From positions 248,001 through 312,000 of the forward strand of contig NZ_VZPP01000006.1 of NCBI RefSeq assembly GCF_008801475.1: DNA of 64,000 nucleotides. The letters are read 5' to 3'. Position 1 is the first letter of the stretch. Each line of letters starts with the position of its first letter. The stretch comes from Pseudomonas moorei. GTDB taxonomy: Bacteria; Pseudomonadota; Gammaproteobacteria; Pseudomonadales; Pseudomonadaceae. Shown piece by piece: positions 9,170 through 18,103 of the stretch. Made by a program: the position numbers and the translations under genes. Under the pieces are notes generated by a model that did not search any database, was not told the DNA's origin, and was given only the letters and a program-made list of their open reading frames with translations.

Positions 9170-10387
<1,218 letters not shown>

Positions 10388-10397
10388 TTCGCCCCTC

Positions 10398-10453
10398 GCC
10401 CGACCGGTTCCGGTCGGGCACTGCTTCACCACTCGCCGATGTCTGGCGAGTGG
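10398..10453. other. Two tandem GC-rich hairpins after ansB
   Basis: A perfect 10-bp stem with a 2-nt loop (10398-10419) and a 9-bp stem with a 7-nt loop (10429-10453) follow the ansB stop. Neither has a T-run, so they look more like 3' end stabilisers or weak terminators than classic rho-independent sites. Confidence 0.5.
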
Positions 10454-10565
10454 CACATACCCCACCTGACAAAAAAACGCCCACTACCCTACGCCAAACG
10501 GAAAAACTGCTGTCAGAGGATTTTCTTGAATTTTAAGCAGTTGCGAAAAAGCTTACAGTTAAATA

Positions 10566-10581
10566 CTGTATGCACGTACAG
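10566..10581. promoter_or_regulatory. LexA (SOS) box
   Basis: CTGTATGCACGTACAG has the CTG-N10-CAG frame of the gammaproteobacterial LexA box, with TA-type flanks. It overlaps the -10 (TACTGT, 10565-10570) of a promoter with -35 TTGCGA at 17 bp spacing, and ends 18 bp before the GTG start of the next gene, so bound LexA would block RNA polymerase. Confidence 0.82.
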
Positions 10582-10599
10582 CTTAATAAGGATAATTCT

Positions 10600-10839
10600 G
10601 TGGACACTACCTCCGCCTCACATGACGCCTATGTACGCATGGGTCTGCGCGTTCAGAAAATCATCAACTCCCCGACCGCTCAAAAAGCCAAGGCCGCCCT
10701 GATCTTCCGTCTTCCCGATGAGCCGGTGGATGAGTGGGAACGCTTGCTTGAAGAAATCGACGAGAACGACAACGTGACCCTCGCCTATCGCGACGATGGC
10801 GGCGTGCAGATTTTTTGGGTTGTGCCGAAGGAAGACTGA
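10600..10839 (+). CDS. DUF1654 family protein
   Basis: 79 residues from a GTG start; AAGGA lies 7 nt upstream. The ATG at 10570 is inside the LexA box and has no ribosome site. The sequence AYVRMGLRVQKIINSPTAQKAK followed by DEWERLLEEIDENDNVTLAYRDDGGVQIFW matches the DUF1654 pattern common in Pseudomonas and its phages; function unknown. It ends 4 nt before the endonuclease I gene, so the two form an operon, probably SOS-controlled. Confidence 0.8.
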   Translation: MDTTSASHDAYVRMGLRVQKIINSPTAQKAKAALIFRLPDEPVDEWERLLEEIDENDNVTLAYRDDGGVQIFWVVPKED

Positions 10840-10843
10840 GTCA

Positions 10844-11533
10844 ATGGGTGTCCGCTGTTTTGCTTTGTTGTTGCTGCTGTTCGCCATGGGAGTCCAGGCT
10901 GACGCGCCGCGAACCTTCAACGAAGCCAAGAAAGTTGCCTGGAAGCTATACGCCCCACAATCCACCGAGTTTTATTGCGGCTGCAAGTACACCGGTAACC
11001 GGGTGAATCTCTCGGCCTGCGGTTATGTGCCGCGCAAAAATGCCAAACGCGCAGTGCGCATCGAATGGGAACACATTGTTCCAGCCTGGCAAATCGGCCA
11101 CCAGCGCCAATGCTGGCAAGAGGGAGGCCGCAAGAACTGCACGCGCTACGACCCAACCTATCAGAAGGCCGAAGCGGATCTGCACAACCTGGTGCCGAGT
11201 ATCGGTGAGGTGAATGGCGATCGTAGCAACTTCAGCTTCGGCTGGTTGCCGGAACAGCCCGGACAATATGGTTCTTGCCTGACCCAAATCGATTTCAAGG
11301 CAAAGAAGGTCATGCCGCGCCCTTCCATTCGCGGCATGATCGCCCGGACTTATTTCTACATGAGCAAACAGTACGGCTTGCGCTTGTCGAAGCAGGATCG
11401 GCAACTGTTCGAAGCCTGGGACAAAACCTATCCGGTTCAGGCCTGGGAACGTCAGCGTAACCAGAGCGTGGCGTGCGTGATGGGGCGCGGCAATGAGTTT
11501 GTCGGCCCGGTAGACATGAAAGCCTGCGGTTAA
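10844..11533 (+). CDS. endA: Secreted endonuclease I
   Basis: 229 residues. ATG at 10844 follows AAGGAAG and gives a signal peptide (CFALLLLLFAMGVQA). Motifs of the family are IEWEHIVPAWQ (catalytic His region), DLHNLVPSIGEVNGDRSN and FSFGWL. Several Cys (CGCKY, CWQ, NCTRY) could form disulfides, as fits a periplasmic or extracellular nuclease. The family cuts double-stranded DNA non-specifically. It follows the DUF1654 gene by 4 nt behind a LexA box. Confidence 0.92.
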   Translation: MGVRCFALLLLLFAMGVQADAPRTFNEAKKVAWKLYAPQSTEFYCGCKYTGNRVNLSACGYVPRKNAKRAVRIEWEHIVPAWQIGHQRQCWQEGGRKNCTRYDPTYQKAEADLHNLVPSIGEVNGDRSNFSFGWLPEQPGQYGSCLTQIDFKAKKVMPRPSIRGMIARTYFYMSKQYGLRLSKQDRQLFEAWDKTYPVQAWERQRNQSVACVMGRGNEFVGPVDMKACG

Positions 11534-11552
11534 CCGTTTTCCAAAAAGCACA

Positions 11553-11586
11553 AAGGCCTCGGGTTCACCACCCGAGGCCTTTTTTG
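11553..11586 (+). terminator. Rho-independent terminator after endA
   Basis: A 12-bp stem (aaggcctcgggt / acccgaggcctt) with a 5-nt loop runs into a T6 stretch. It separates endA from the convergent SPOR lipoprotein gene. Confidence 0.9.
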
Positions 11587-11625
11587 TTTGCCAACCGCTG
11601 GCACTGTTGCAGCCTCAACAGCCAA

Positions 11626-11991
11626 TTACTGAGCGGTGGGACGCTCAATGACCAGCACTTCAACATTCTGTTGCTTCGCACGGACGATGGCCGCGTCCAC
11701 CTCGGCCCGCTTTGCCTCGGCTTCAGCTTGCGAATCATAAGGGCCCATCAAAATGCGAACCTTGCCGTTTTCCTTGACGACACTGGACATGAAATTGTGC
11801 TCGATCAGCCAGCCACTGAGGTCGCTGACGGCTTGGGGTGTTTCACCGCGAACCTCAAGATCCCATTGCGGGCCGGATGCTTGCGCAGGAGCTGCAACCG
11901 TTGCCGGCGCAGGCTTTGGCGCATCAACATTCTTGCCCTCACCGCATCCCGCCAGCGCCAGTACCGCCATAACCAAGACCATTTTGCGCAC
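11626..11991 (-). CDS. SPOR-domain lipoprotein
   Basis: 121 residues from a GTG start; GAGGGA lies a few nt upstream, whereas the ATG further up (12036) has no good site and would put the lipobox late. The signal MVLVMAVLALAGC has lipobox LAGC. A Pro/Ala linker follows, then a SPOR-like repeat (WDLEVRGETPQAVSDLSGWL; VRILMGPYDSQAEAEAKRAE). SPOR domains bind denuded peptidoglycan at division sites. Monocistronic by position. Confidence 0.8.
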   Translation of the reverse strand: MRKMVLVMAVLALAGCGEGKNVDAPKPAPATVAAPAQASGPQWDLEVRGETPQAVSDLSGWLIEHNFMSSVVKENGKVRILMGPYDSQAEAEAKRAEVDAAIVRAKQQNVEVLVIERPTAQ

Positions 11992-12242
11992 AGCGTTTCC
12001 CTCTGAAGGCTTAAAAGCCGGAATTTTAACATTCATGAATACTTCTCGAGTGCCGCAAAATGGCCTTAAAACAACGAGAATGATGGATGCGGCCTCTGTA
12101 TAGTTACGTCTTGGGAATTAATGCTGCATCTGCACGTCAGAAAGAGGCACCCAAACTGTGAGACTTCGCACTAATCTATACATACCACCGACCTCTGCAC
12201 TGTACGAATCAGGTGCCCCACGAAGCAATCAAGGAGAAGACC

Positions 12243-12437
12243 ATGCTGATACTCACCCGCAAAGTCGGTGAAAGCATAAACATTGGTGATGACATTACGA
12301 TCACCATCCTGGGCGTAAGCGGCCAGCAAGTCAGGATTGGCATCAACGCCCCGAAAGACGTTGCGGTGCACCGCGAAGAAATCTACCAGCGCATTCAGGC
12401 CGGCCTGACGGCTCCGGACAAACCGCAAACCCCCTGA
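12243..12437 (+). CDS. rsmE: Carbon storage regulator RsmE (CsrA family)
   Basis: 64 residues. [20 protein letters not shown] followed by [23 protein letters not shown] is a full CsrA/RsmA fold; Leu4, Arg6 and the C-terminal VHREE/Arg44 contacts for GGA motifs are present. The length and the tail [10 protein letters not shown] match RsmE of P. fluorescens rather than RsmA. It represses translation of secondary-metabolite mRNAs and is titrated by RsmX/Y/Z RNAs under GacS/GacA. The ribosome site CAAGGAG itself contains a GGA, compatible with autoregulation. A hairpin without a T-run follows at about 12452-12488. Confidence 0.95.
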   Translation: MLILTRKVGESINIGDDITITILGVSGQQVRIGINAPKDVAVHREEIYQRIQAGLTAPDKPQTP

Positions 12438-12504
12438 ATCCTGCGCAGTCAGTAGCCAGCCCGTTCGCCACGGAACGACGGCTGGCTAAAGATTCAGGCG
12501 TCAC

Positions 12505-12960
12505 TCAAGCAAATGTCACTCCCCGCGCCATGCCCGTGGCCGCCACGACCATCAGCAATACCAGCAGCGCCTCGATGTGACTGACCCTCGCAAACAATTT
12601 TGCACGCCCGATTTCTATAGTGGCGCCGCGCGCGAGTGCGATCCGCCATTTGATCAGCGTGACCAGCGGCGCAATTTCCAGCAGCAGGATAATCACGAAC
12701 AACGCCATCTTCAGATGGAACAACGGCTGGTGCAGATAGTAATCCGTGCCCTTCTCGTAGCCGCCGAAGGCCCGCATCCCGCCGGTCACCAGCAGAATCA
12801 ACGCCGAAATCCCCCAGAGATTATCGGCAAGCAATACGCTGCGCGCCTCCCCTCCATCGGCCATCAGGCGCCGAAACGCCGTGCCACGGGCCAGAACCGC
12901 CCAAAACGCCAGCACAACAGCCAGTAGGTGAACCGCTGCAAGGATCCAATGAATCAGCAT
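12505..12960 (-). CDS. DUF2214 family membrane protein
   Basis: 151 residues with four predicted membrane helices (MLIHWILAAVHLLAVVLAFW; NLWGISALILLVTGGMRAF; HLKMALFVIILLLEIAPLV; ALLVLLMVVAATGMARG). His residues in helices 1 and 3 are conserved-looking. The ATG at 12960 follows AGGAG; the longer frame to 13029 lacks a site. Function is unknown; the family is annotated only as a domain of unknown function. Confidence 0.78.
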   Translation of the reverse strand: MLIHWILAAVHLLAVVLAFWAVLARGTAFRRLMADGGEARSVLLADNLWGISALILLVTGGMRAFGGYEKGTDYYLHQPLFHLKMALFVIILLLEIAPLVTLIKWRIALARGATIEIGRAKLFARVSHIEALLVLLMVVAATGMARGVTFA

Positions 12961-13188
12961 TGAGTAACTCCTGTCACGACCAAGTGGAAACAACCTGACA
13001 GTAGTAGCCCATGTATCAATGAAGCGCACCGCCTCGCAAACCGTCGATATTCGAGTCAGCCCTTGGAGACGACAGAACGTGGTGCCCCAGACCGACTAAA
13101 CTCCAAGACGCTGGTCACTTGCAGGCTCCTGCAGCCACCACCCCCAACAGCAGTCATCCCCACCGTGTTCACCTGAGTACACAACATC

Positions 13189-13941
13189 ATGTGTGAATCA
13201 TGTGATTCAAACGCTGCTCCACCAATAAATGATCGTCGTCGGTTTCTTCGGCTTGCCGGACTGGGAGCAGGCGCGCTGCTGCTCGCCGGCGCGATGCCCA
13301 CCAGAATCATCCAGGCAGCCGAAAAAACATCCACCTCTCCAAAACCACAAAATGCAATCAACCCTGACGAGGCGCTGCAAAGACTGATCGAAGGAAATGA
13401 ACGGTACGTGAGTGGTCATTCAAAGACCCATAACTTCATGGACGAGCGCGAAGCACTGGTTTCCGGCCAGAATCCCTTCGTGGCAGTGCTGAGTTGCTCT
13501 GACTCGCGCATCGCACCCGAATACGCATTTGATACCGCGCGGGGCGATCTTTTCGCCATACGCGTTGCCGGCAACTTCGTTACCGACGAAGGGCTGGCGA
13601 GTATTGAATATGGCGTCGCTGTGCTTGGCGCGCCGCTGATACTCGTATTGGGACACGAAAGTTGCGGCGCCATTGAAGCCGGCATAAAAGCCGTCAAAGA
13701 TCACACCGTATTTCCGGGGCATATTCCGAAATTGACTGACGCTCTCAAGTCATCTGTCGAAACTGTCCTCAAACAACCCGGGGACCTGGTGGAAAATGCG
13801 ACGGTGCAAAATGTCAAAAACTCGGTCGAACGCCTCAAGAAGGCCACGCCCCTGCTGACGGATGCGCTGGGCAAAGGCAACTTGAAAATAGTGGGCGGCA
13901 TCTATCGCCTGGCGACCGGAAAAGTCGAGCTGATAGCCTGA
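13189..13941 (+). CDS. Tat-exported beta-class carbonic anhydrase
   Basis: 250 residues. A twin-arginine signal (RRRFLRLAG at 16-24, then a hydrophobic GAGALLLAGAM) predicts export in folded form to the periplasm. The zinc site is complete: Cys103 and Asp105-Arg107 (CSDSR), His156 and Cys159 (HESC). It interconverts CO2 and bicarbonate. The N-terminal MCESC before the Tat motif is unusual but I believe homologues share it. The ribosome site is weak; no other in-frame start exists. Confidence 0.9.
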   Translation: MCESCDSNAAPPINDRRRFLRLAGLGAGALLLAGAMPTRIIQAAEKTSTSPKPQNAINPDEALQRLIEGNERYVSGHSKTHNFMDEREALVSGQNPFVAVLSCSDSRIAPEYAFDTARGDLFAIRVAGNFVTDEGLASIEYGVAVLGAPLILVLGHESCGAIEAGIKAVKDHTVFPGHIPKLTDALKSSVETVLKQPGDLVENATVQNVKNSVERLKKATPLLTDALGKGNLKIVGGIYRLATGKVELIA

Positions 13942-13965
13942 AAGGCCATGGATGACAGGCCGCAG

Positions 13966-14001
13966 AAAACACAAGCCCAGCGCGATGGCTGGGCTGTGTT
14001 T
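13966..14001. terminator. Terminator-like hairpin between convergent genes
   Basis: A long stem (AAACACaAGCCCAGC / GCTGGGCTGTGTTT, one bulge) with a 6-nt loop lies between the carbonic anhydrase and the convergent small gene and overlaps the latter's stop. Confidence 0.65.
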
Positions 14002-14203
14002 ACTTTCTGTTTTCCATCATTTTGTCGGCGAGCGCCTTGGCCCTTTCGATCAACATATTCTGCCTGTCTTCGTGAGTGGCGCCAGTGGTGCCGCCTACGA
14101 CCGGTGCCGTCAGGTGACTTTCCGCAATCAGGGCAGCGCAGAAGTATTGATCCCAGACGAATTTGTCGTCGGATGCCTGTTTGTTTGCTGGATCGGAGAT
14201 CAT
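14000..14203 (-). CDS. Small hypothetical protein (67 aa)
   Basis: Starts MISDPANKQASDDKFVWDQYF; the ATG at 14203 has a GAGG site about 8 nt upstream, whereas the longer frame begins with a GTG at 14230 and no site. The protein is soluble and mostly helical, with a conserved-looking core (FCAALIAESHLTAPVVGGTT). No family recognised. Confidence 0.55.
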   Translation of the reverse strand: MISDPANKQASDDKFVWDQYFCAALIAESHLTAPVVGGTTGATHEDRQNMLIERAKALADKMMENRK

Positions 14204-14257
14204 GGGAGACGCCTCGTGATGAGGTAGCACGGCTAATTCTACGCCTGAATCGCGGCG

Positions 14258-14383
14258 TTAGAGGATCCACCTCAGAAGAACGTGAGAGGCAATCCAGGAG
14301 GATGCCTGAACCACCGTCCATTGAAGCAAGAGGCAAATGGACACGTAGGCCGCAAAAAACCGGATCATCGCTCGCTGCCCCAT
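14258..14383 (-). CDS. Possible small membrane protein (41 aa)
   Basis: ATG at 14383 follows a strong GGAGGGGA ribosome site. The peptide (MGQRAMIRFFAAYVSICLLL, then QWTVVQASSWIASHVLLRWIL) is largely hydrophobic with basic residues at the N-terminus, like a single-pass small protein. It is below usual annotation length. Coding status rests on the ribosome site and composition only. Confidence 0.42.
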   Translation of the reverse strand: MGQRAMIRFFAAYVSICLLLQWTVVQASSWIASHVLLRWIL

Positions 14384-14590
14384 CAACTTCCCCTCCCGCT
14401 TAATTTCGTGAAACAAACGTTTGGTGGCCTGTTCTGGTTGGATGCAATTCAACGATCACAGTTCAATGTGGCTGGAACTGATTTTCATTCGGCCTCGCCC
14501 CCCTACCCAAGGCACGGAGACCAGCCTGCGGGAACTACTGACTTCAACTTGAAAAAACGGTCTTGTAAGGTATCGCCCTAGAGACAGAGG

Positions 14591-14770
14591 ATGGCCGGAG
14601 GTTTACATTCGCTCACCGGCACGGACGCATATTCCAACAACTCACGTCCAGGGCAACCGAGTATGGTGCGCTATCTAGTCTTTATCGCCATCGCAATCAT
14701 CATTGCGACCCTTGGTGTATCGCTGTATGGCTGGTATCGCCATTTACGCGACGACGATGACATCTACTAG
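14591..14770 (+). CDS. Possible small single-pass membrane protein (59 aa, or 35 aa from 14663)
   Basis: An open frame from ATG 14591 (AGAGG immediately upstream) or ATG 14663 to a TAG at 14768-14770. The C-terminal part MVRYLVFIAIAIIIATLGV continues SLYGWYRHLRDDDDIY: one hydrophobic helix and a short acidic tail, a layout common for bacterial small membrane proteins. Start uncertain. The surrounding 14384-15101 region holds no other gene that I can support. Confidence 0.42.
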   Translation: MAGGLHSLTGTDAYSNNSRPGQPSMVRYLVFIAIAIIIATLGVSLYGWYRHLRDDDDIY

Positions 14771-15101
14771 CTTTTGCAGTATTTGTTAGCACGCTACTTA
14801 CGCCCTAAAAAAACTATGGATCCAACTTTCGTCGTACTGCGAAACTAAAAAGCAGTCTGTAAGAACCAATGACTTGGCGTTTTACATGATTAGTTCCCCC
14901 TACCGTTCAAACGCAATTTTTGTTCTGCGCTAGCTTTCTCCTGAGCCTAAGACGACGAAGCCCCGACAGATTGCTCTGGCGAGGCCTCCGCTTCAAGAAT
15001 CTGCCCGGCAGGAACAAACGCTTCATTGATCAGGTCACTCCCGAAAGCAGCGCATTGTAGCCGTCAGGTCCCTGGAAAAGCAGAAGGTAGGTCAGCTCAG
15101 A

Positions 15102-15344
15102 TCAGTCATCCCTATCCTCACGATCGCGATAACGCTCATATCGCTGATCATCGTCACGCCGATCATACCGGCGGTCATGCCCTCGATCATCGTCATAGCC
15201 ACGATTGTAACCCCGGTCGTATCCACGATCATGACCTCGATCACGATCCCGGCCGTACCTCTCTCCGTCATCCCAGTGAGGCCCGCAGCCTCCTAGCAGA
15301 AGAGAGCCCGAAATGGCCATGAACATCATTACTGCGCGCTTCAT
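15102..15344 (-). CDS. Small lipoprotein with Arg/Asp/Gly/Tyr repeats
   Basis: 80 residues. The lipoprotein signal (MKRAVMMFMAISGSLLLGGC, lipobox LGGC) is followed by a low-complexity region of RGYDRGYNRGYDDDRGHDRRYD-type units that are equally rich in Arg and Asp. Such tails are found in Pseudomonas surface lipoproteins of unknown function. It is monocistronic; tRNA-Val lies upstream on the same strand. Confidence 0.65.
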   Translation of the reverse strand: MKRAVMMFMAISGSLLLGGCGPHWDDGERYGRDRDRGHDRGYDRGYNRGYDDDRGHDRRYDRRDDDQRYERYRDREDRDD

Positions 15345-15475
15345 TTGAACGTCCTGGAAACAAAGGTCAGCGCTATGACCGTAAGGCAGCTGAATGATTC
15401 ATTGGTGAGATACAGCAAGCCAAAAAACCTAATCTCCAGCCCTTCCTTCCAGGGAATTATGCAAATCGCAGACAA

Positions 15476-15507
15476 CAAAAAAGGGCCCACCTTTCGGTGA
15501 GCCCTTC
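15476..15507 (-). terminator. Terminator of tRNA-Val(GAC)
   Basis: On the minus strand AAGGGCTCACC-gaaa-GGTGGGCCCTT (one mismatch) is followed by T6. Confidence 0.8.
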
Positions 15508-15535
15508 TAGACCGCCCAGCAGAGCGGATTTTGTT

Positions 15536-15612
15536 TGGTAGGCGCGATTGGACTCGAACCAACGACCCCCACCATGTCAAGGTGGTGCTCTAACCAACTG
15601 AGCTACGTGCCT
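15536..15612 (-). tRNA. tRNA-Val(GAC)
   Basis: 77 nt including encoded CCA. Anticodon stem CCACC/GGTGG with loop TTGACAT gives anticodon GAC. D-arm AGCTCAGTTGGTTAGAGC and T-arm GTTCGAGTCC are standard. In the acceptor stem, AGGCACG pairs with CGCGCCT except for an A-C opposition at pair 5:68. Confidence 0.96.
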
Positions 15613-15795
15613 GCTGTGAGGCGGCATTCTACGGAATTCCGGAGGGGTGTCAACACCTTTTTTCGAGCTAACCCTATGAATATGCAAAATATTTAATTTT
15701 GCTGCTGCAAAGAAGATTTTCCGGTGGCTGGCGGTGGTTTTTTAACTCGGGTAGGATCAGCACACTCGTAAAATATATTAAACAGAGGCTGCAGG

Positions 15796-17079
15796 ATGGC
15801 GAACACCCCCTACCCAGAATCCTACTACGCCGCATCGGCCAATGCGGTTCCGCCGCGCCCGGCTTTGCAGGACGACGTTGAGACCGATGTCTGTGTGATC
15901 GGCGCCGGTTATACCGGGCTATCCTCGGCCCTGTTTCTGCTGGAGAACGGTTTTCGGGTGACGGTGCTCGAAGCGGCCAAAGTGGGTTTCGGCGCGTCAG
16001 GGCGTAATGGCGGCCAGATCGTTAACAGCTACAGCCGCGATATTGATGTAATCGAGCGCAGTGTCGGTCCCAAGCAGGCGCAATTGCTGGGGCAAATGGC
16101 GTTCGAAGGCGGGCGGATCATTCGTGAGCGAGTGGCCAAGTACAACATCCAGTGCGACTTGAAGAACGGTGGCGTGTTCGCAGCCATCACCGCCAAGCAA
16201 ATGGGCCATCTGGAGTCCCAGAAGCGCTTGTGGGAGCGCTTCGGGCACACGCAGCTTGAGTTGATGGATCAGCGGCGCATCCGTGAAGTCGTAGACTGCG
16301 ATCAGTACGTCGGCGGCATGCTCGACATGAGCGGCGGGCACATTCATCCGCTTAACCTGGCGCTGGGCGAAGCGGCTGCAGTCGAGTCGCTGGGCGGCAC
16401 GATCTTTGAGCAATCGCCGGCAGTACGCATCGAACGCGGCGCGAACCCGGTGGTGCACACGCCGCAGGGCAAGGTGCGGGCCAAATTCATCATCGTGGCG
16501 GGTAACGCCTACCTGGGCAATCTGGTGCCGGAGCTGGCTGCCAAGTCGATGCCGTGCGGAACGCAGGTCATTACGACTGAACCCTTGGGCGATGCGGTGG
16601 CGAAAAGCCTGCTGCCTCAGGATTACTGCGTCGAGGACTGCAACTACCTGCTCGACTACTACCGCCTCAGCGGCGACAAGCGCCTGATTTTTGGTGGCGG
16701 CGTGGTGTATGGCGCACGCGACCCGGCGAACATCGAAGCCATCATTCGGCCAAAAATGCTCAAGGCTTTCCCGCAACTCAAGGATGTGAAGATCGATTAC
16801 GCCTGGACCGGCAATTTCCTGCTGACCCTGTCACGCCTGCCACAAGTCGGACGGTTGGGCGACAACATCTATTATTCCCAGGGTTGCAGTGGCCACGGCG
16901 TGACCTACACGCACCTGGCCGGCAAAGTACTGGCCGAGGCGTTGCGCGGTCAGGCGGAGCGTTTCGACGCCTTTGCCGACCTGCCGCACTACCCGTTCCC
17001 CGGCGGTCAATTGTTGCGCACACCCTTTGCGGCATTGGGCGCCTGGTATTACGGATTGCGGGACAAGTTCGGGTACTGA
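15796..17079 (+). CDS. FAD-dependent amine oxidase, gamma-glutamylputrescine oxidase type
   Basis: 427 residues of the DAO family. The dinucleotide motif GAGYTG is at residues 36-41, followed by an acidic strand end (VTVLEAAKVGFGASGRNGGQ), which is the PuuB/OrdL signature. The C-terminal GDNIYYSQGCSGHGVTYTHLAG is the second FAD contact. Such enzymes oxidise gamma-glutamylputrescine or related amines in polyamine catabolism, with H2O2 or reduced flavin as product. It is a single-gene unit here without the other puu genes, so the substrate is inferred. AGAGG precedes ATG by 7 nt. Confidence 0.88.
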   Translation: MANTPYPESYYAASANAVPPRPALQDDVETDVCVIGAGYTGLSSALFLLENGFRVTVLEAAKVGFGASGRNGGQIVNSYSRDIDVIERSVGPKQAQLLGQMAFEGGRIIRERVAKYNIQCDLKNGGVFAAITAKQMGHLESQKRLWERFGHTQLELMDQRRIREVVDCDQYVGGMLDMSGGHIHPLNLALGEAAAVESLGGTIFEQSPAVRIERGANPVVHTPQGKVRAKFIIVAGNAYLGNLVPELAAKSMPCGTQVITTEPLGDAVAKSLLPQDYCVEDCNYLLDYYRLSGDKRLIFGGGVVYGARDPANIEAIIRPKMLKAFPQLKDVKIDYAWTGNFLLTLSRLPQVGRLGDNIYYSQGCSGHGVTYTHLAGKVLAEALRGQAERFDAFADLPHYPFPGGQLLRTPFAALGAWYYGLRDKFGY

Positions 17080-17092
17080 TCGTCAGATACGA

Positions 17093-17121
17093 AAAGGGCC
17101 GCTTGATGCGGCCCTTCTTTT
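17093..17121 (+). terminator. Terminator between the oxidase and xdhC
   Basis: Stem AAGGGCCGC/GCGGCCCTT with a 5-nt loop, followed by CTTTT; it separates convergent genes. Confidence 0.85.
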
Positions 17122-17130
17122 AACAGCGCG

Positions 17131-18102
17131 TCAAAGTCGATCCCGCGCAATTCCACTGCGAATCCGCACGATATCAGCCAGCACGGCCAGCGCAATTTCC
17201 GCCGGCGTCTTGCTGCCCAGGTTCAGACCGATCGGCGCATGAATCCGGGCCAGCTCGACATCCCCAAGGCCACCAATGCGCCGCAGCCGCTCAAAGCGCT
17301 TTTGCGATGTCTGCACGGACCCCATCACACCGATGTAAAACGCCTCGGTGCGCACCGCTTCCATCATTGCCAGGTCATCGATGCGCGGATCGTGGGTCAG
17401 CGCCACCACCGCCGTATCGCTATGACAGCCGCCATCGGCGATGAACACCGACGGCAATTGGCGGCGGATCTCCACGCTCTCCAGCACCACGCCTTCCAGC
17501 ACCTCGTCGCGCGGATCACAGAGGATCACTTCGAAGCCCAGGCCCACGGCAAAGTCAGCGCAGGCGTGTGCCACGCTGGAGTACCCGGCCAGCAACAAGC
17601 GCTGAGCCGCGCCGATGCGCAGCCGGACCCGATCGATCTCCCGTTCGACCCGCACGCCCTGCTCGCGATCATCGAACAGACTGCGCGCGCCGCTGGCCAG
17701 ATCGACTTCACGGATCAATCGGCGTCGACCCAACATCGCCGACTCCAGCTCCCGCAAATGCGCCTGCTCCTCGCAACCGGGCTCCAGCTTCTCCACCAGC
17801 ACATCGAGCACGCCGCCACAGGGCAGACTCACCCGCGAGCGCGGGTCATCGCCTTCCCCGTAGCGTACGACGCTGACCGCTTGCTCAAAGGCGCCCTCGG
17901 CGACGCGCTCAAGGAAGTCCTCCTCGACGCAACCGCCGGACAGCGATCCGATCCACAAACCATCGGTATTCACCGCCAGCAACGAGCCCGGCGCGCGCGG
18001 CGCCGAGCCGTAGGTGGCGAGCACAGTGCATAGCCAGACACGCTGACCGGCCGCCGACCACTCCAGAGCCCGACGTACCACTTGCAGGTCGAGATGCTGC
18101 AT
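17131..18102 (-). CDS. XdhC/CoxI-family molybdenum-cofactor maturation protein
   Basis: 323 residues. The N-terminal XdhC_CoxI domain (TYGSAPRAPGSLLAV; GSLSGGCVEEDFLE; VSLPCGGVLDVLVE) precedes a Rossmann-like C-terminal domain (LLLAGYSSVAHACADFA; LTHDPRIDDLAMMEA; GVMGSVQTSQKRFERL). The family binds and sulfurates the molybdopterin cofactor and delivers it to one hydroxylase. It is the last gene of the Mo-hydroxylase operon, 1 nt after the cytochrome gene, so it probably serves the enzyme at 19874-22705. Confidence 0.9.
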   Translation of the reverse strand: MQHLDLQVVRRALEWSAAGQRVWLCTVLATYGSAPRAPGSLLAVNTDGLWIGSLSGGCVEEDFLERVAEGAFEQAVSVVRYGEGDDPRSRVSLPCGGVLDVLVEKLEPGCEEQAHLRELESAMLGRRRLIREVDLASGARSLFDDREQGVRVEREIDRVRLRIGAAQRLLLAGYSSVAHACADFAVGLGFEVILCDPRDEVLEGVVLESVEIRRQLPSVFIADGGCHSDTAVVALTHDPRIDDLAMMEAVRTEAFYIGVMGSVQTSQKRFERLRRIGGLGDVELARIHAPIGLNLGSKTPAEIALAVLADIVRIRSGIARDRL

Positions 18103-18103
18103 G

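Noticed and set aside
15102..15344. CRISPR or tandem DNA array suggested by the repetitive tat/gat/cga pattern
   Set aside because: The repeats are short, in frame and encode a low-complexity RGYD tail; no spacers.
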